Assembly (NCBI GenBank): GCA_028287235.1
Contig: JAQBQB010000026.1
Span: forward strand, 62,001 to 126,000
From: Gemmatimonadota bacterium
GTDB lineage: Bacteria > Gemmatimonadota > Gemmatimonadetes > Gemmatimonadales > Gemmatimonadaceae
Reading direction: 5' to 3'
Length of the DNA: 64,000 nucleotides
In this document: one piece after another, positions 16,942-25,444 of the stretch
Numbering within the stretch: position 1 is the stretch's first letter
Layout of the letters: each line of letters begins with the position of its first letter
Notes under the pieces: model-generated
Told to the model about the DNA's origin: nothing
What the model saw: the letters and a program-made list of their open reading frames with translations, nothing else
The model's database searches: none
Translations under genes and position numbers: made by a program

Positions 16942-17349
16942 ATGCCAAAGCCAGAACTCCTCGAGACCTTTCCGAATCCCCACCCGGGCCGCGACTACGA
17001 GATCGCCATGGAGTGCCCGGAGTTCACCGCGCTCTGTCCGCTTGGCGGCATCGAGAGCGACGCCGACGAGCTGGTCGCGCTGAAGGGCGGCGCACCGGAC
17101 TTCGCCACCATCTACATCACCTATGTGCCGGGCGACCTGTGCATCGAGCTGAAGAGTCTCAAGCTCTATCTCTGGAGCTTTCGCAACGACGGCATCTTCT
17201 ACGAGCGCGCGGTCAACCGAATTCTCGACGACGTGTCGCACGCCACTCAACCCCGCTGGATGGAGGTAGTCGGTGATTTCAATATTCGCGGCGGTATCAA
17301 GTCGATCATCACGGCGCGCGTCGGGGCGCGGTCGCCCGAGAGCTTCTGA
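16942..17349 (+). CDS. queF: 7-cyano-7-deazaguanine reductase (preQ1 synthase)
   Basis: A 135-residue unimodular QueF, which reduces preQ0 nitrile to preQ1 amine with NADPH in queuosine biosynthesis. The active-site cysteine lies in CPEFTALCPLGG, followed by PDFATIYITYVP. The diagnostic QueF motif ELKSLKLYLWSFRNDGIFYE is intact. The start MPKPELLETFPNPHPGRDYE matches the usual beginning, so I chose ATG 16942; an in-frame start at 16873 is less likely. I searched upstream for a preQ1 riboswitch and saw none. Other queuosine genes are not in the window. Confidence 0.95.
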   Translation: MPKPELLETFPNPHPGRDYEIAMECPEFTALCPLGGIESDADELVALKGGAPDFATIYITYVPGDLCIELKSLKLYLWSFRNDGIFYERAVNRILDDVSHATQPRWMEVVGDFNIRGGIKSIITARVGARSPESF

Positions 17350-17353
17350 TCGC

Positions 17354-18934
17354 GTGAGAGCTATTCGCCTCTGCGTCGGCGCCGCGGCCATCGCGGCGTG
17401 CTCCTCGACCGGCGGAACGACCGGCTCGTCGTCGATGCCGTCGCCCTTGCGCGGCGGAATCGCGCCCGCGCTGGACGCGATCACCGAAGCCGATCTGCGC
17501 CGCGACATGTTCGCCATGGGCGGCGACGCAATGCGCGGCCGCGAAGCCGGCACGCTCGACGAGATGCGCGCCACGGGCTGGATCGCCGAACGCGCGCGTG
17601 AAGCCGGTCTTCAGCCGGCCGGCGACGACGGAACGTTCTTTCAGTGGTGGCCGATGCGCCGCTCACGGCTCAGCGAGAACAGCCAGCTCTCGGTGGGGGG
17701 ACGTTCGCTGCGCATGTGGAAGGACGCCGTGGTATTGAACGCGCAGAACGGCACCCTCGACTTGCCCATCGTGTTCGTGAGCGACACCGCCGCCCTCCGC
17801 TCGGCAGACGTTCGCGGCAAGGCGGTGGCGATGGTCGTTGCGCCCGTTCCGACGCAACCGCTCGACCAGTTCACGATTCGCGGCAACTTCCAGGCGACCT
17901 TGAGCGCCATGATTCGCCAGCGCGCGAGCGCGATCGCGCAGGCGGGAGGCGCCGCCGCAATTCTCATCAACGACGGCTCGCCGATTCTCAATACAGCGCT
18001 CGACGCAACGGCGGCGCTGACGTCGCGCGGCCAGTACGGCATCGACTCCGCAGGGGCGCCGACGGGAACGTTCGCGCGCGCCGCGGGAGGCGCGGGCGGC
18101 GCGGGCGGAGGTCGCGGCAACGCCGGCCCTGCGATTCCGACCGTGTGGCTTCGAACCGGCATGCTCGACGCAGCGCGCGCGTCCAACGCCCGTCTCACGG
18201 CGCTGACGTTCAACGAGACGTTCTACTATCCGTCGGGCAACGTGATCGGCGTCGTGCGCGGCACGGACCCAAAGCTCGCGAACGAATACGTGTTGTTCAG
18301 CGCGCACCAGGATCACGACGGCACGCGGTACTCGGTGAACGGCGATTCCATCTGGAACGGCGCCGACGACAACGTGAGCGTGAGTGTGGCGGTCCTCGCG
18401 GCGGCGCGCGCGTTCGTGAAGCATCCGGCTCCGCGGCCGGCGATCTTCATCTGGCAGGGCGCGGAAGAGCGCGGGCTGCTGGGCTCTCGCTGGTTCGTGG
18501 GTCATCCCACCGTTCCGCAGTCGCAGATCATCGCGGTGTTGAACGGTGACATGATCGGCCGCAACAACCCCGACAGCGCCGCATTGCTTGGCGCGCAGCC
18601 GCCACACAAGAACTCGAATGCGCTCGTCGATGCCGCGCTTCGCGCCAACGCCGAGCTCACGCACTTCAAGCTCGACACGATCTGGGACCGGCCGACGCAT
18701 CCGGAAGGGTGGTACTTCCGCAGCGACCATTTGCCGTACGCGCGCGCGGGAATTCCGGCGATCATGTTCAGTACGCTGTTGCATCCCGATTATCACACGC
18801 CGCGCGACGAGCCGTCGCGGATCGACATCGCGAAGTTGGCAAAGATGACGCAGTGGATGTACGCCACGGGGTGGATCGTGGCGACGGCGCCGCAGCGGCC
18901 GGACGTGATTCCGGGGTTCAAGTTGGAGCGGTAG
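17354..18934 (+). CDS. M28 family metallopeptidase, lipoprotein
   Basis: A 526-residue exported peptidase. The lipobox cysteine is in AAIAACSS near residue 16. A PA-like inserted domain with a glycine-rich stretch (AGGAGGAGGGRG) precedes the M28 catalytic domain. Di-zinc ligands fit SAHQDHDG, WNGADDN, GAEERGLLGS, LNGDMIGRN and HPDYHTPRDE. It probably acts as an aminopeptidase on extracellular peptides. The GTG at 17354 lies four bases after queF's stop and gives a proper signal sequence. A paralogue lies at 47011-48816. Confidence 0.9.
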   Translation: MRAIRLCVGAAAIAACSSTGGTTGSSSMPSPLRGGIAPALDAITEADLRRDMFAMGGDAMRGREAGTLDEMRATGWIAERAREAGLQPAGDDGTFFQWWPMRRSRLSENSQLSVGGRSLRMWKDAVVLNAQNGTLDLPIVFVSDTAALRSADVRGKAVAMVVAPVPTQPLDQFTIRGNFQATLSAMIRQRASAIAQAGGAAAILINDGSPILNTALDATAALTSRGQYGIDSAGAPTGTFARAAGGAGGAGGGRGNAGPAIPTVWLRTGMLDAARASNARLTALTFNETFYYPSGNVIGVVRGTDPKLANEYVLFSAHQDHDGTRYSVNGDSIWNGADDNVSVSVAVLAAARAFVKHPAPRPAIFIWQGAEERGLLGSRWFVGHPTVPQSQIIAVLNGDMIGRNNPDSAALLGAQPPHKNSNALVDAALRANAELTHFKLDTIWDRPTHPEGWYFRSDHLPYARAGIPAIMFSTLLHPDYHTPRDEPSRIDIAKLAKMTQWMYATGWIVATAPQRPDVIPGFKLER

Positions 18935-18949
18935 AGAATCCAGGACGCT

Positions 18950-19080
18950 CGCAGCTGTCAGCTCTCTGCTCGCAGCACGTTGCTGGGGCGGGCTTTCATT
19001 GCCGCGATGCCGGCGTTGCGACCAGGAAGACGAGCCCAAGCAGCGAGCTGTGAGCTAGCGAGCTGTGAGTCATGAGCTTC
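18950..19080. repeat. Dispersed palindromic repeat, copy A
   Basis: Contains CCAAGCAGCGAGCTGTGAGC followed by TAGCGAGCTG. Over about 35 bases from 19031 it differs by one base from copy B near 30727. The left half (GCTCGCAGC...TTGCTGGGGC) is a degenerate inverted counterpart. It fills the gap between two convergent genes, just before a terminator. Confidence 0.75.
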
Positions 19081-19093
19081 ATATCGTGGAAAT

Positions 19094-19127
19094 AAAAAGG
19101 GGGGCGCCGCGAGGCGCCCCCCTTTTC
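19094..19127. terminator. Bidirectional intrinsic terminator
   Basis: GGGGGGCGCC (19099-19108) and GGCGCCCCCC (19113-19122) form a perfect 10-bp stem with a four-base loop. An A tract lies on the left and a T tract on the right. It serves the convergent M28 and TonB-dependent receptor genes. Confidence 0.93.
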
Positions 19128-19144
19128 TCGTACCCCTCGGCCAC

Positions 19145-22100
19145 TTAGAACGTGTACTTCACCTGCAATTGCAGCGCGTAGTTCGACTGGATGTTCTTCG
19201 TCGAGAACTGACTGAAGTTCGTGAAGTTGAAGACCGGCTGCGCACCGCTCACGACCTTGAGCGGCTGGCCCGCGGTGGGCTGCACGTACGAGCGGCGGGT
19301 GAGGAGCGTCGGGCTGTTGGTGCTGCCCACGTCCTGCGTGCCCCAGCTCTTGTTGAGCAGGTTCAGGAAGTTGAACACGTCGAGTTGCAGAATGAAGTTC
19401 TGCGCGCCGATCGTCTTGAGCGACTGGCGGGCGGAGACGTTCACCGTCTTGGTCCACGGCGTGCGGCAGGAGTTGCGCTTCATGATCGTGCCGCGCTGCG
19501 AATTGAGACAGTCGTGCGAGGCGATGAAGTTCTCGAGCGAATCCGCCTGCATCGCCGGCGTGAGCGCCGAGGCGCCGGTGCCGTTGGTGCTGAACTGGAT
19601 CTCCTTCGTGTCGTGTGCGTTCTTCGGCACGTAGACGAGATCGTTCGCCGTGGAGTTGTCGCCGTTCATGTCGTTGCCGTACACGTACTCGAATGGCGTG
19701 CCGGCTTCGCTGAACATCGTCATCGAGATGTCGGTCTTTGTCGGGAAGCTATAGGTGCCTCCGAGAATGATGCGGTGCGGCGAGTCCCACTTCGAGTACG
19801 CCAGCTCCTGCGCATCCTGGCGTCCGGCGTACGAACGGCCGAACGACCAGTTGGAGAACGCCACCGACGAGGTCAGGTCGTAGATGTCGTAGGCGTGCCC
19901 ATATGTGTACGACACGCTTCCTTCGAACGAGTTCGAGAAGCGCTTTTCGAGCTTGCCGGTGTAGTTGTACGAATAGTCCTTGGCATTCGTGTTCGAGAGG
20001 TGGATCACGTCGCCGAGGAACTGAGTCGTACCCGGAATCGGACGGCGCACCGGAACGGTGTTGCTCGTCGCCGAGGTGATGTCGCCGTACATGGCGCGGC
20101 CGTTGAGATCCGTGCCGATCGGGTTAGCGACGAGACCAAGGTTCTGATAATAGAAGTTGTACACCGAGCGCGTGTACATCGCCTCGAACGTGCCGATGAC
20201 GTTCCACGGCAGGCGGCGGTCGTAGCCGATGGTGCTGCGCCACACCTCGGGGAACTTGAGGTTCGGATCGACGGTGTTGACGGTGACCGCCGGCGCGCCG
20301 GTGGTGCCCTTACACGCGGTGGGTGCCGGCTGTCCGGCGGCCGGCATTGCCGGAGCCGAGGCCATACCGCTGCAGGTGACGTTGCCGTAGCCGTTCACGC
20401 CGGAGTTGCCGAACAGGTTGCTCAACCACACGTAGGCCGGCTGTGCCATGAAGTAGCCCGAACCGCCGCGGAGCTGGTTGACCTGGTCGCCCGTCACGTC
20501 CCAGTTGAAGCCGATGCGCGGCTGCCATTGCTTGGCGCTTGTCGGTACCGCCGTGGTGTTGATGCCGAGGGCGTTCTGGATGTTCGGGTTGAGGCCCGGG
20601 CTGTCGGTGATGCCCGGCATGTCGAGGCGAACGCCCATCGTCACGGCGAGGTTGTTCGACGCCTGCCATTCATCCGACAGGTAGAAGCCGATGGTGCGGG
20701 CATGGAAGCGCGCGGCGCCGTCGGTATTGTCCAGCTTGATGCCCAGCGTCGCCGAGCTCGGCGTGTTGTTGATGAGCGAGTCGATCGTGCCGAACGTGAA
20801 GTTGCCGTACGAGTTCTGCGCGAACAGGTTGCGCACTTTATAGAACTCGTTCTTGGTGCCGAGCTCGAAGCGGTGCGAGCGCCACGGCAGCGTGATGTTG
20901 TCGCTCAGCTCGAGAATGTTCTGATCGAGCTCGTTGCCCTGCGACGAATTCTCGGTGCCGCCGGCGAGCTGGCCGGTGCCGCCGTTCGGGTTCGTCGTGC
21001 GCGAGATGACGACGAACGGCGCCGTGATCGGCGTGATGCGCTTGTCGCGGATCGTCGTGTACCCGGCGAGCAGCTCGTTCGAATTGCCGTTCGCGAAGTT
21101 CGTGAACAGCGTGGCCAGCCCGTTGTTGGTCTTCGACTGGAAGTTGTAGCCGTTGTTCGACAGGCTCACGCGCGTGTTGCTGCGGCTGAAGATGTCCTGC
21201 TGCGCGTTGACGTAGTTGTAGCGCGTCACGAGGCGGCTGTTCATCGGCAGATTCACGAAATCCAGTCGCGCGAACATGTTCGCGAGCGGATTGTCGTTGT
21301 TCACGATGGTGCCGACGCCAGGATCGGTGTAGCCGTACTTCGCCGAAGTGAAGACGTTGCGCAGGCTGTCCACGCCCTGCTGCGTTCCGGGCACGGCGGG
21401 CGTGAGGTTCGACGGCTGGCCGATGTACGGACCACTGGCCGGCGCCGATTGCTGCTGGAACTCGGGGGCGATCGAGAAGAAGAGGCGGTCGCTGATGATC
21501 TTGCCGCCGCACCAGAACCCTTCCTGCTTCTGGGTGAACGGCGCGCGACGCAGGTAGTCGACATTGCGCTCGAGCTTCTCGCTGCGGTAGGCGGCGGTGC
21601 CCGAACAGTGGAGATCGTTCGAGCCGCTCTTGGTCACGGCGTTCAGCAGGAAGCCGGAGAAGTAGCCCTGACGAACATCGTAGGGCGAGAGCAGCACCTG
21701 GTATTCTTTGATCGCTTCGAGCGAGATCTGCTTCGCACCCGCCTGGCCGCCGGGCTGGCCGGTGGAACCGAGACCGAAGACGTCGTTGGCGACCGATCCG
21801 TCGATCTGGATGGCGTTAAAGCGATTGTTCTGGCCGGCGCCGGAATTGCCGGGACCCTTCGTGGAGATCTGCGGCGTGAGGCCGACGAAGTCCGTGAAGT
21901 TACGGTTCAGGGTTGGGAGGCGAGCAATCGCCGAATCCGTCACCGTGGTCGAGACGCCCTTGTGCGACGGGGAGATCGTGGCGCTGGGTGTGGTCGAGAC
22001 GATTTGAACACCCGCGAGCTGCGCGGCCTGCGTGCGGAGGTTGAAGTCGACGCGAAGGTTTTGCCCGAGCGACACGAACAGGCCGGCGCTGTCGCGCGGC

Positions 22101-22378
22101 GCGTACCCGATGCGGCGAATGGAGACCGTGTACGGTCCGCCGACCTCGAGGCCCTGCACGTAATAGCGGCCGTCGGCGCGGGTCATCGTGCCGGCGCGGG
22201 CGCCGGTGTTGCGATTGACGACCTGCACCTGCGCGCCTTCGAGGCCCTTGCCTAGTTCATTGAGGACGGTGCCACTCACGGCGGCCGTCGTGACGCCCTG
22301 CGCCGCGAGCGCATTCGCTTGGCCGACGAGCGCCGCGACCAGCACGGCACATCGCAGTGTCCAACGTGGGATGTTCAT
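19145..22378 (-). CDS. TonB-dependent receptor with N-terminal CarboxypepD-like domain
   Basis: A 1077-residue outer-membrane protein. The signal peptide is MNIPRWTLRC to ALAAQG. A carboxypeptidase-regulatory-like beta-sandwich follows at about residues 28-110 (VSGTVLNELGKGLEGAQVQV). The plug domain includes RFNAIQIDGSVANDVFGLGS and LSPYDVRQGYFSGFLLNAVT. A long 22-strand-type barrel ends in YALQLQVKYTF with the terminal phenylalanine used by the BAM machinery. The style matches Oar-like receptors thought to move peptides, proteins or glycans. The ATG at 22378 directly precedes the signal peptide. No SusD-like partner is adjacent, so the ligand is unknown. Confidence 0.93.
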   Translation of the reverse strand: MNIPRWTLRCAVLVAALVGQANALAAQGVTTAAVSGTVLNELGKGLEGAQVQVVNRNTGARAGTMTRADGRYYVQGLEVGGPYTVSIRRIGYAPRDSAGLFVSLGQNLRVDFNLRTQAAQLAGVQIVSTTPSATISPSHKGVSTTVTDSAIARLPTLNRNFTDFVGLTPQISTKGPGNSGAGQNNRFNAIQIDGSVANDVFGLGSTGQPGGQAGAKQISLEAIKEYQVLLSPYDVRQGYFSGFLLNAVTKSGSNDLHCSGTAAYRSEKLERNVDYLRRAPFTQKQEGFWCGGKIISDRLFFSIAPEFQQQSAPASGPYIGQPSNLTPAVPGTQQGVDSLRNVFTSAKYGYTDPGVGTIVNNDNPLANMFARLDFVNLPMNSRLVTRYNYVNAQQDIFSRSNTRVSLSNNGYNFQSKTNNGLATLFTNFANGNSNELLAGYTTIRDKRITPITAPFVVISRTTNPNGGTGQLAGGTENSSQGNELDQNILELSDNITLPWRSHRFELGTKNEFYKVRNLFAQNSYGNFTFGTIDSLINNTPSSATLGIKLDNTDGAARFHARTIGFYLSDEWQASNNLAVTMGVRLDMPGITDSPGLNPNIQNALGINTTAVPTSAKQWQPRIGFNWDVTGDQVNQLRGGSGYFMAQPAYVWLSNLFGNSGVNGYGNVTCSGMASAPAMPAAGQPAPTACKGTTGAPAVTVNTVDPNLKFPEVWRSTIGYDRRLPWNVIGTFEAMYTRSVYNFYYQNLGLVANPIGTDLNGRAMYGDITSATSNTVPVRRPIPGTTQFLGDVIHLSNTNAKDYSYNYTGKLEKRFSNSFEGSVSYTYGHAYDIYDLTSSVAFSNWSFGRSYAGRQDAQELAYSKWDSPHRIILGGTYSFPTKTDISMTMFSEAGTPFEYVYGNDMNGDNSTANDLVYVPKNAHDTKEIQFSTNGTGASALTPAMQADSLENFIASHDCLNSQRGTIMKRNSCRTPWTKTVNVSARQSLKTIGAQNFILQLDVFNFLNLLNKSWGTQDVGSTNSPTLLTRRSYVQPTAGQPLKVVSGAQPVFNFTNFSQFSTKNIQSNYALQLQVKYTF

Positions 22379-22809
22379 ACGGTGGGGGATCCTTGTGGAG
22401 AGTGACGCCAATCAACGGCGTCGCCCGATTGCACCCGCGACTTCGGGAGTGGAGTGCGCGAGGGAAGTCGGAAAAATCGGTGTGCGAGTTCTCACTTGGC
22501 CGCACGGCTTGGTAACGGATGCGTCACCAGCGATGACGAGAGTGCGACGAAACGCTACACATGCGAGCGAAACAGCGAGCGCAATTTACGACTGGGACTG
22601 CCGCTTCGCGAGATTATTCTTGCGCGATTTTCTGCCACGAGGAACGTCGTATGTTGTATCCACGGCACGGCGAGATCGTTCGCAGTGCTCCGGCGGGTCA
22701 TTGCCTGTCGCAGCGGGTTCGGTGGGCCCCCAACGCGGCGCATTCGGCCGGACGACTGCCGCTGGCGCATTCCGAGTTTAGATTTCCGCTGCGCCGCGGT
22801 TCCGGCGGT
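22379..22809. other. Intergenic region between receptor and tRNA-Phe
   Basis: About 430 bases with no convincing gene on either strand. The left end must carry the receptor's promoter and leader (reading leftward). Short open frames here lack ribosome-binding sites and family signatures. Confidence 0.5.
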
Positions 22810-22839
22810 TTGACAGTAGATGAGTAACTCGCGTAAATT
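22810..22839 (+). promoter_or_regulatory. Sigma-70 promoter of tRNA-Phe
   Basis: TTGACA at 22810-22815 and TAAATT at 22834-22839 are separated by 18 bases. The tRNA begins at 22858, about 19 bases after the -10 box. This is a near-consensus housekeeping promoter. Confidence 0.8.
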
Positions 22840-22857
22840 GAAGGACTTGGGAAGATT

Positions 22858-22930
<73 letters not shown>

Positions 22931-22933
<3 letters not shown>

Positions 22934-23826
22934 TTGGTAAGTCGTTGGAGCGACACAACTCGGCGAAGCGCGACGGCCACCCTCTCCGGTGGCCGTTCGT
23001 CTAGAAAAGCCCCCAAAAAGCCCCCACCGCGCGGCGGACCAAGCGTGTGATGGCTTCGCCTCGCGCCCGACGATTCTTGGCGGCGACGGGCGCTGTTGCG
23101 CGCTTGTTCACCATCGCTCCTCGGATCGATCTTGCTCGCCGCCTACGAGGCGGAGATTGAGGCACGCGCCGCATCATTTTTTGATTAGAGTTTACTAAAC
23201 CCATTACCATTGGGCTTTTGCTTCGTCTCCGTTGCTGGGCAAGTGCTGACTAACCCGATTGCCGCACTCTGCGCCGTGGGCCGGTCTGAAAGAACGTCAA
23301 ATCGCCAACTCAGGTTCAACATGACGCCAACGGACGAGCCGTGGGTCAATGAGGTTGTGTTAGAACTGCCTCATGAACCCCCGCGTCGCGGTGCTCCTTG
23401 AAAACCCGGCTACGAACATCCCTTCGTCGCGAAGGTGGTCCGACTCCGCGTTGTTCCAATCGCGAAGGTTCGTCCCGGCGCGGCTGACTCGCTGACTCTT
23501 CCAACGTATGAACTCGGCAGCGGTGACCTGCACAGGAGCGGCGCGGCTTTCTCAGGCAGCCGCGCTAAAGCATCGATCAGGGAGCAACTTTCTTCAGCTT
23601 CGATAGGAATTGGAGCAGCCGTAGGAGTTGGGCGTGAGGGGCGAAAGGTCTCTCGACCAAGCGCGGCCGACCCTCGAAAGTTTGGGTCGCAATTCCGATT
23701 CACGCCTTACCAGCCCGATGCCAAGGACAGCGACATGATGCACCGTATCGTCGTATCAGCGTAAGTATTTGATTAGTAAAGCGTTGCCGATACAAAGGCT
23801 GAGCGGAACTTATTGTCGAGATTTCC
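22931..23826. other. Left part of the island without a recognisable gene
   Basis: About 900 bases. It begins with a hairpin ACGGCCACC/GGTGGCCGT (22973-22981 and 22988-22996) that could now terminate tRNA-Phe. Open frames on both strands (for example 23435-23764) have no family signature or clear ribosome-binding site. I looked for tyrosine-recombinase motifs and saw none. It may be the remnant of a deleted recombination module. Confidence 0.5.
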
Positions 23827-23874
23827 TGTATTGTCAGCTGTATCTTTGGGTGTATCTTTCCGTGTATGCTAATA
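23827..23874 (+). promoter_or_regulatory. Four-copy 12-bp TGTAT iteron array
   Basis: Four consecutive 12-base units all begin with TGTAT: TGTATTGTCAGC, TGTATCTTTGGG, TGTATCTTTCCG, TGTATGCTAATA. The array ends 15 bases before the chosen ATG of the island's first gene. One-turn-plus spacing of a conserved pentamer fits a repressor-binding array. The helix-turn-helix protein two genes along is a candidate ligand. Confidence 0.6.
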
Positions 23875-23889
23875 ACATCGGGGCATGGG

Positions 23890-24711
23890 ATGACGGCTAA
23901 CGCGCCCTTAACCAGTCCGAACAAGTTGGACAATGCGCCCCTTGTGCACACGGTGGCGCAAGTTCGGTTTTCGCCCGATCTGAAAATTTCCGAGGCTGTT
24001 CCCAACATCCAGGGCGACCTAAAGGGAATTGGATTCCCGCGTTTCGAGAAAAGCGAAGTTTCGAACATCGATCTAAGCTCCGGTGTTCCCAAGCTCGACC
24101 AACTCGACCGATGGGATTTCCTCACCCGTGATAAGAAGACCGGAGTCGCACTCACGCGCGACTTCGTCGTTCTTCAGACGAGCGCGTACGACACATTCGC
24201 GATTTTTGGCGACCTTCTACGTCAGGTTCTTGAGATTCTCGCGAAGTACGCACGAATAGACGTTGTAGAGCGTCTCGGTATTCGATACGTCGACTTGGTT
24301 CGCCGACAAAAAGACGAATCGTTCAAGGACTATTTGAAGCCAGGTCTCGTGGGATTTCCGTTCGATGAAGTTCATGGCGAGGAAATCATTGAATCCTTTT
24401 CCGCTGTCCAGTCGGTGGCCAAGCTAGCCGACAGTGCGTTGACAATTCGATGCCTCCAAGCGAACAACGGTCAATTTTTACCGCCGGATTTGGCCCCGAC
24501 TGGGCTGCACTATGAAGTGGTGCTTGAGAAGGGAGAGTTGGTCGCAATTATCGACTCAGATCACTACGCGATGGTTGACATGGATTTTGGGCCAAAGGCG
24601 ATCATTGAGCGACTTGACTCGTTGCATCAGCTCGCGAATAAGGCGTTTCGCTCTGCTGTTACCTCTCACGCGTTGAAACAATGGGGGGCGATCAATGTTC
24701 AATCTGTTTGA
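23890..24711 (+). CDS. TIGR04255-like protein of the tRNA-Phe island
   Basis: A 273-residue cytosolic protein. It matches the style of the sporadically distributed TIGR04255 family: an opening LDNAPLVHTVAQVRFSPDL, a central DFVVLQTSAYDTFAIFGDLL and the block VERLGIRYVDLVRR. No enzymatic motif is visible and the family's role is not established. Start ATG 23890 follows CGGGG by six bases; the ATG at 23866 lies inside the TGTAT array and lacks such a site. It overlaps the next gene by 17 bases, so the two are translationally coupled. Base composition is lower in GC than the chromosome, indicating transfer. Family call moderately sure, function unknown. Confidence 0.8.
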   Translation: MTANAPLTSPNKLDNAPLVHTVAQVRFSPDLKISEAVPNIQGDLKGIGFPRFEKSEVSNIDLSSGVPKLDQLDRWDFLTRDKKTGVALTRDFVVLQTSAYDTFAIFGDLLRQVLEILAKYARIDVVERLGIRYVDLVRRQKDESFKDYLKPGLVGFPFDEVHGEEIIESFSAVQSVAKLADSALTIRCLQANNGQFLPPDLAPTGLHYEVVLEKGELVAIIDSDHYAMVDMDFGPKAIIERLDSLHQLANKAFRSAVTSHALKQWGAINVQSV

Positions 24712-25426
24712 AGGGCTAATTGATTTTGCACTCTCTGCGACGGGCATCGTCTCGGCCACGGCCTCGTACGAAACGTCTACGGGAAGTCGAACCAACGTTC
24801 CGGGTCGGACGGGGCGCGCCGTTATGGCCTTGTCGCTCTTGTTAGCGGCAGGCACTGGGAGCCTTCCTAGCAAAGCGAACGCTCAGCCATCGACGAGTAG
24901 CCGAGTCGTAATCCAGGAAAGGCTAGCACGCCGAAACACTGAGACGCCCAGCGCGCCGTCAGTGGCGACCGAGGAAGTCTCGGTCGCGGGCAGACTGCGG
25001 ACCGTGCAAGAACAACTTTCACTGAACACGAAGCAACTTGCGGATTCGATGCTGGTTGGAAGACCAGCAGTGTATGGTTGGTTGCAGCAGGGCATCACAC
25101 CGCGGGAGGTTCAACAGATACGCCTGAAGGCGCTCTACGACATTGCGCGTGAATGGAGCGCATCCAACGACACTCCGGTTGGAAAGCTTTTGGTTGCTCC
25201 GTTGGATGGGGGCGAATCCCTCGCGATGCTGCTTCGGTCGGAGACGCTGGACCGCGAGCGGATCTCGAAGGTCTTCCGGAGTCTCGCAGCGACAGTTCAG
25301 AGAGCGAGCAACCAGCGACAAGCAAGTCGCTATAAGAGCGTCGCGAGCCTGATGCAAGAGAAGGGTATTAACGCGCCTAGCTCAAGCGTTCAGCGCCAGC
25401 GGCTCGACGAGCTGACTGATTTCTAG
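24695..25426 (+). CDS. Membrane-segment protein with helix-turn-helix domain
   Basis: A 243-residue protein with an unusual layout. Hydrophobic stretches occur at residues 1-20 (FEGLIDFALSATGIV) and 42-53 (VMALSLLLAAGT). A flexible linker reaches about residue 95, then a helix-turn-helix region at about 100-155 (SLNTKQLADSMLVGRPAVYG). An uncharacterised helical C-terminus ends in QRLDELTDF. It could be a membrane-tethered DNA-binding regulator, or a soluble regulator whose N-terminus is not membrane-inserted. It overlaps the TIGR04255-like gene and precedes the third island gene by 18 bases. I do not recognise a named family. Autoregulation through the TGTAT array is an inference. Confidence 0.78.
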   Translation: MFNLFEGLIDFALSATGIVSATASYETSTGSRTNVPGRTGRAVMALSLLLAAGTGSLPSKANAQPSTSSRVVIQERLARRNTETPSAPSVATEEVSVAGRLRTVQEQLSLNTKQLADSMLVGRPAVYGWLQQGITPREVQQIRLKALYDIAREWSASNDTPVGKLLVAPLDGGESLAMLLRSETLDRERISKVFRSLAATVQRASNQRQASRYKSVASLMQEKGINAPSSSVQRQRLDELTDF

Positions 25427-25444
25427 GATTCGAGGAACGACTAG

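Noticed and set aside
19169-22255. Long open frame (over 1000 codons) antisense to the TonB-dependent receptor
   Set aside because: GC-rich genes often leave the opposite strand open. The translation is arginine/valine-rich with no domains, while the receptor on the other strand has all its motifs.
23435-23764. 109-codon plus-strand frame inside the island
   Set aside because: No ribosome-binding site, no family text, and an overlapping minus-strand frame of similar length; probably non-coding.
22940-23860. Possible integrase remnant in the left part of the island
   Set aside because: Checked both strands for the Arg/His-x-x-Arg/Tyr pattern and typical phage-integrase text. Only short basic frames without signatures were found.
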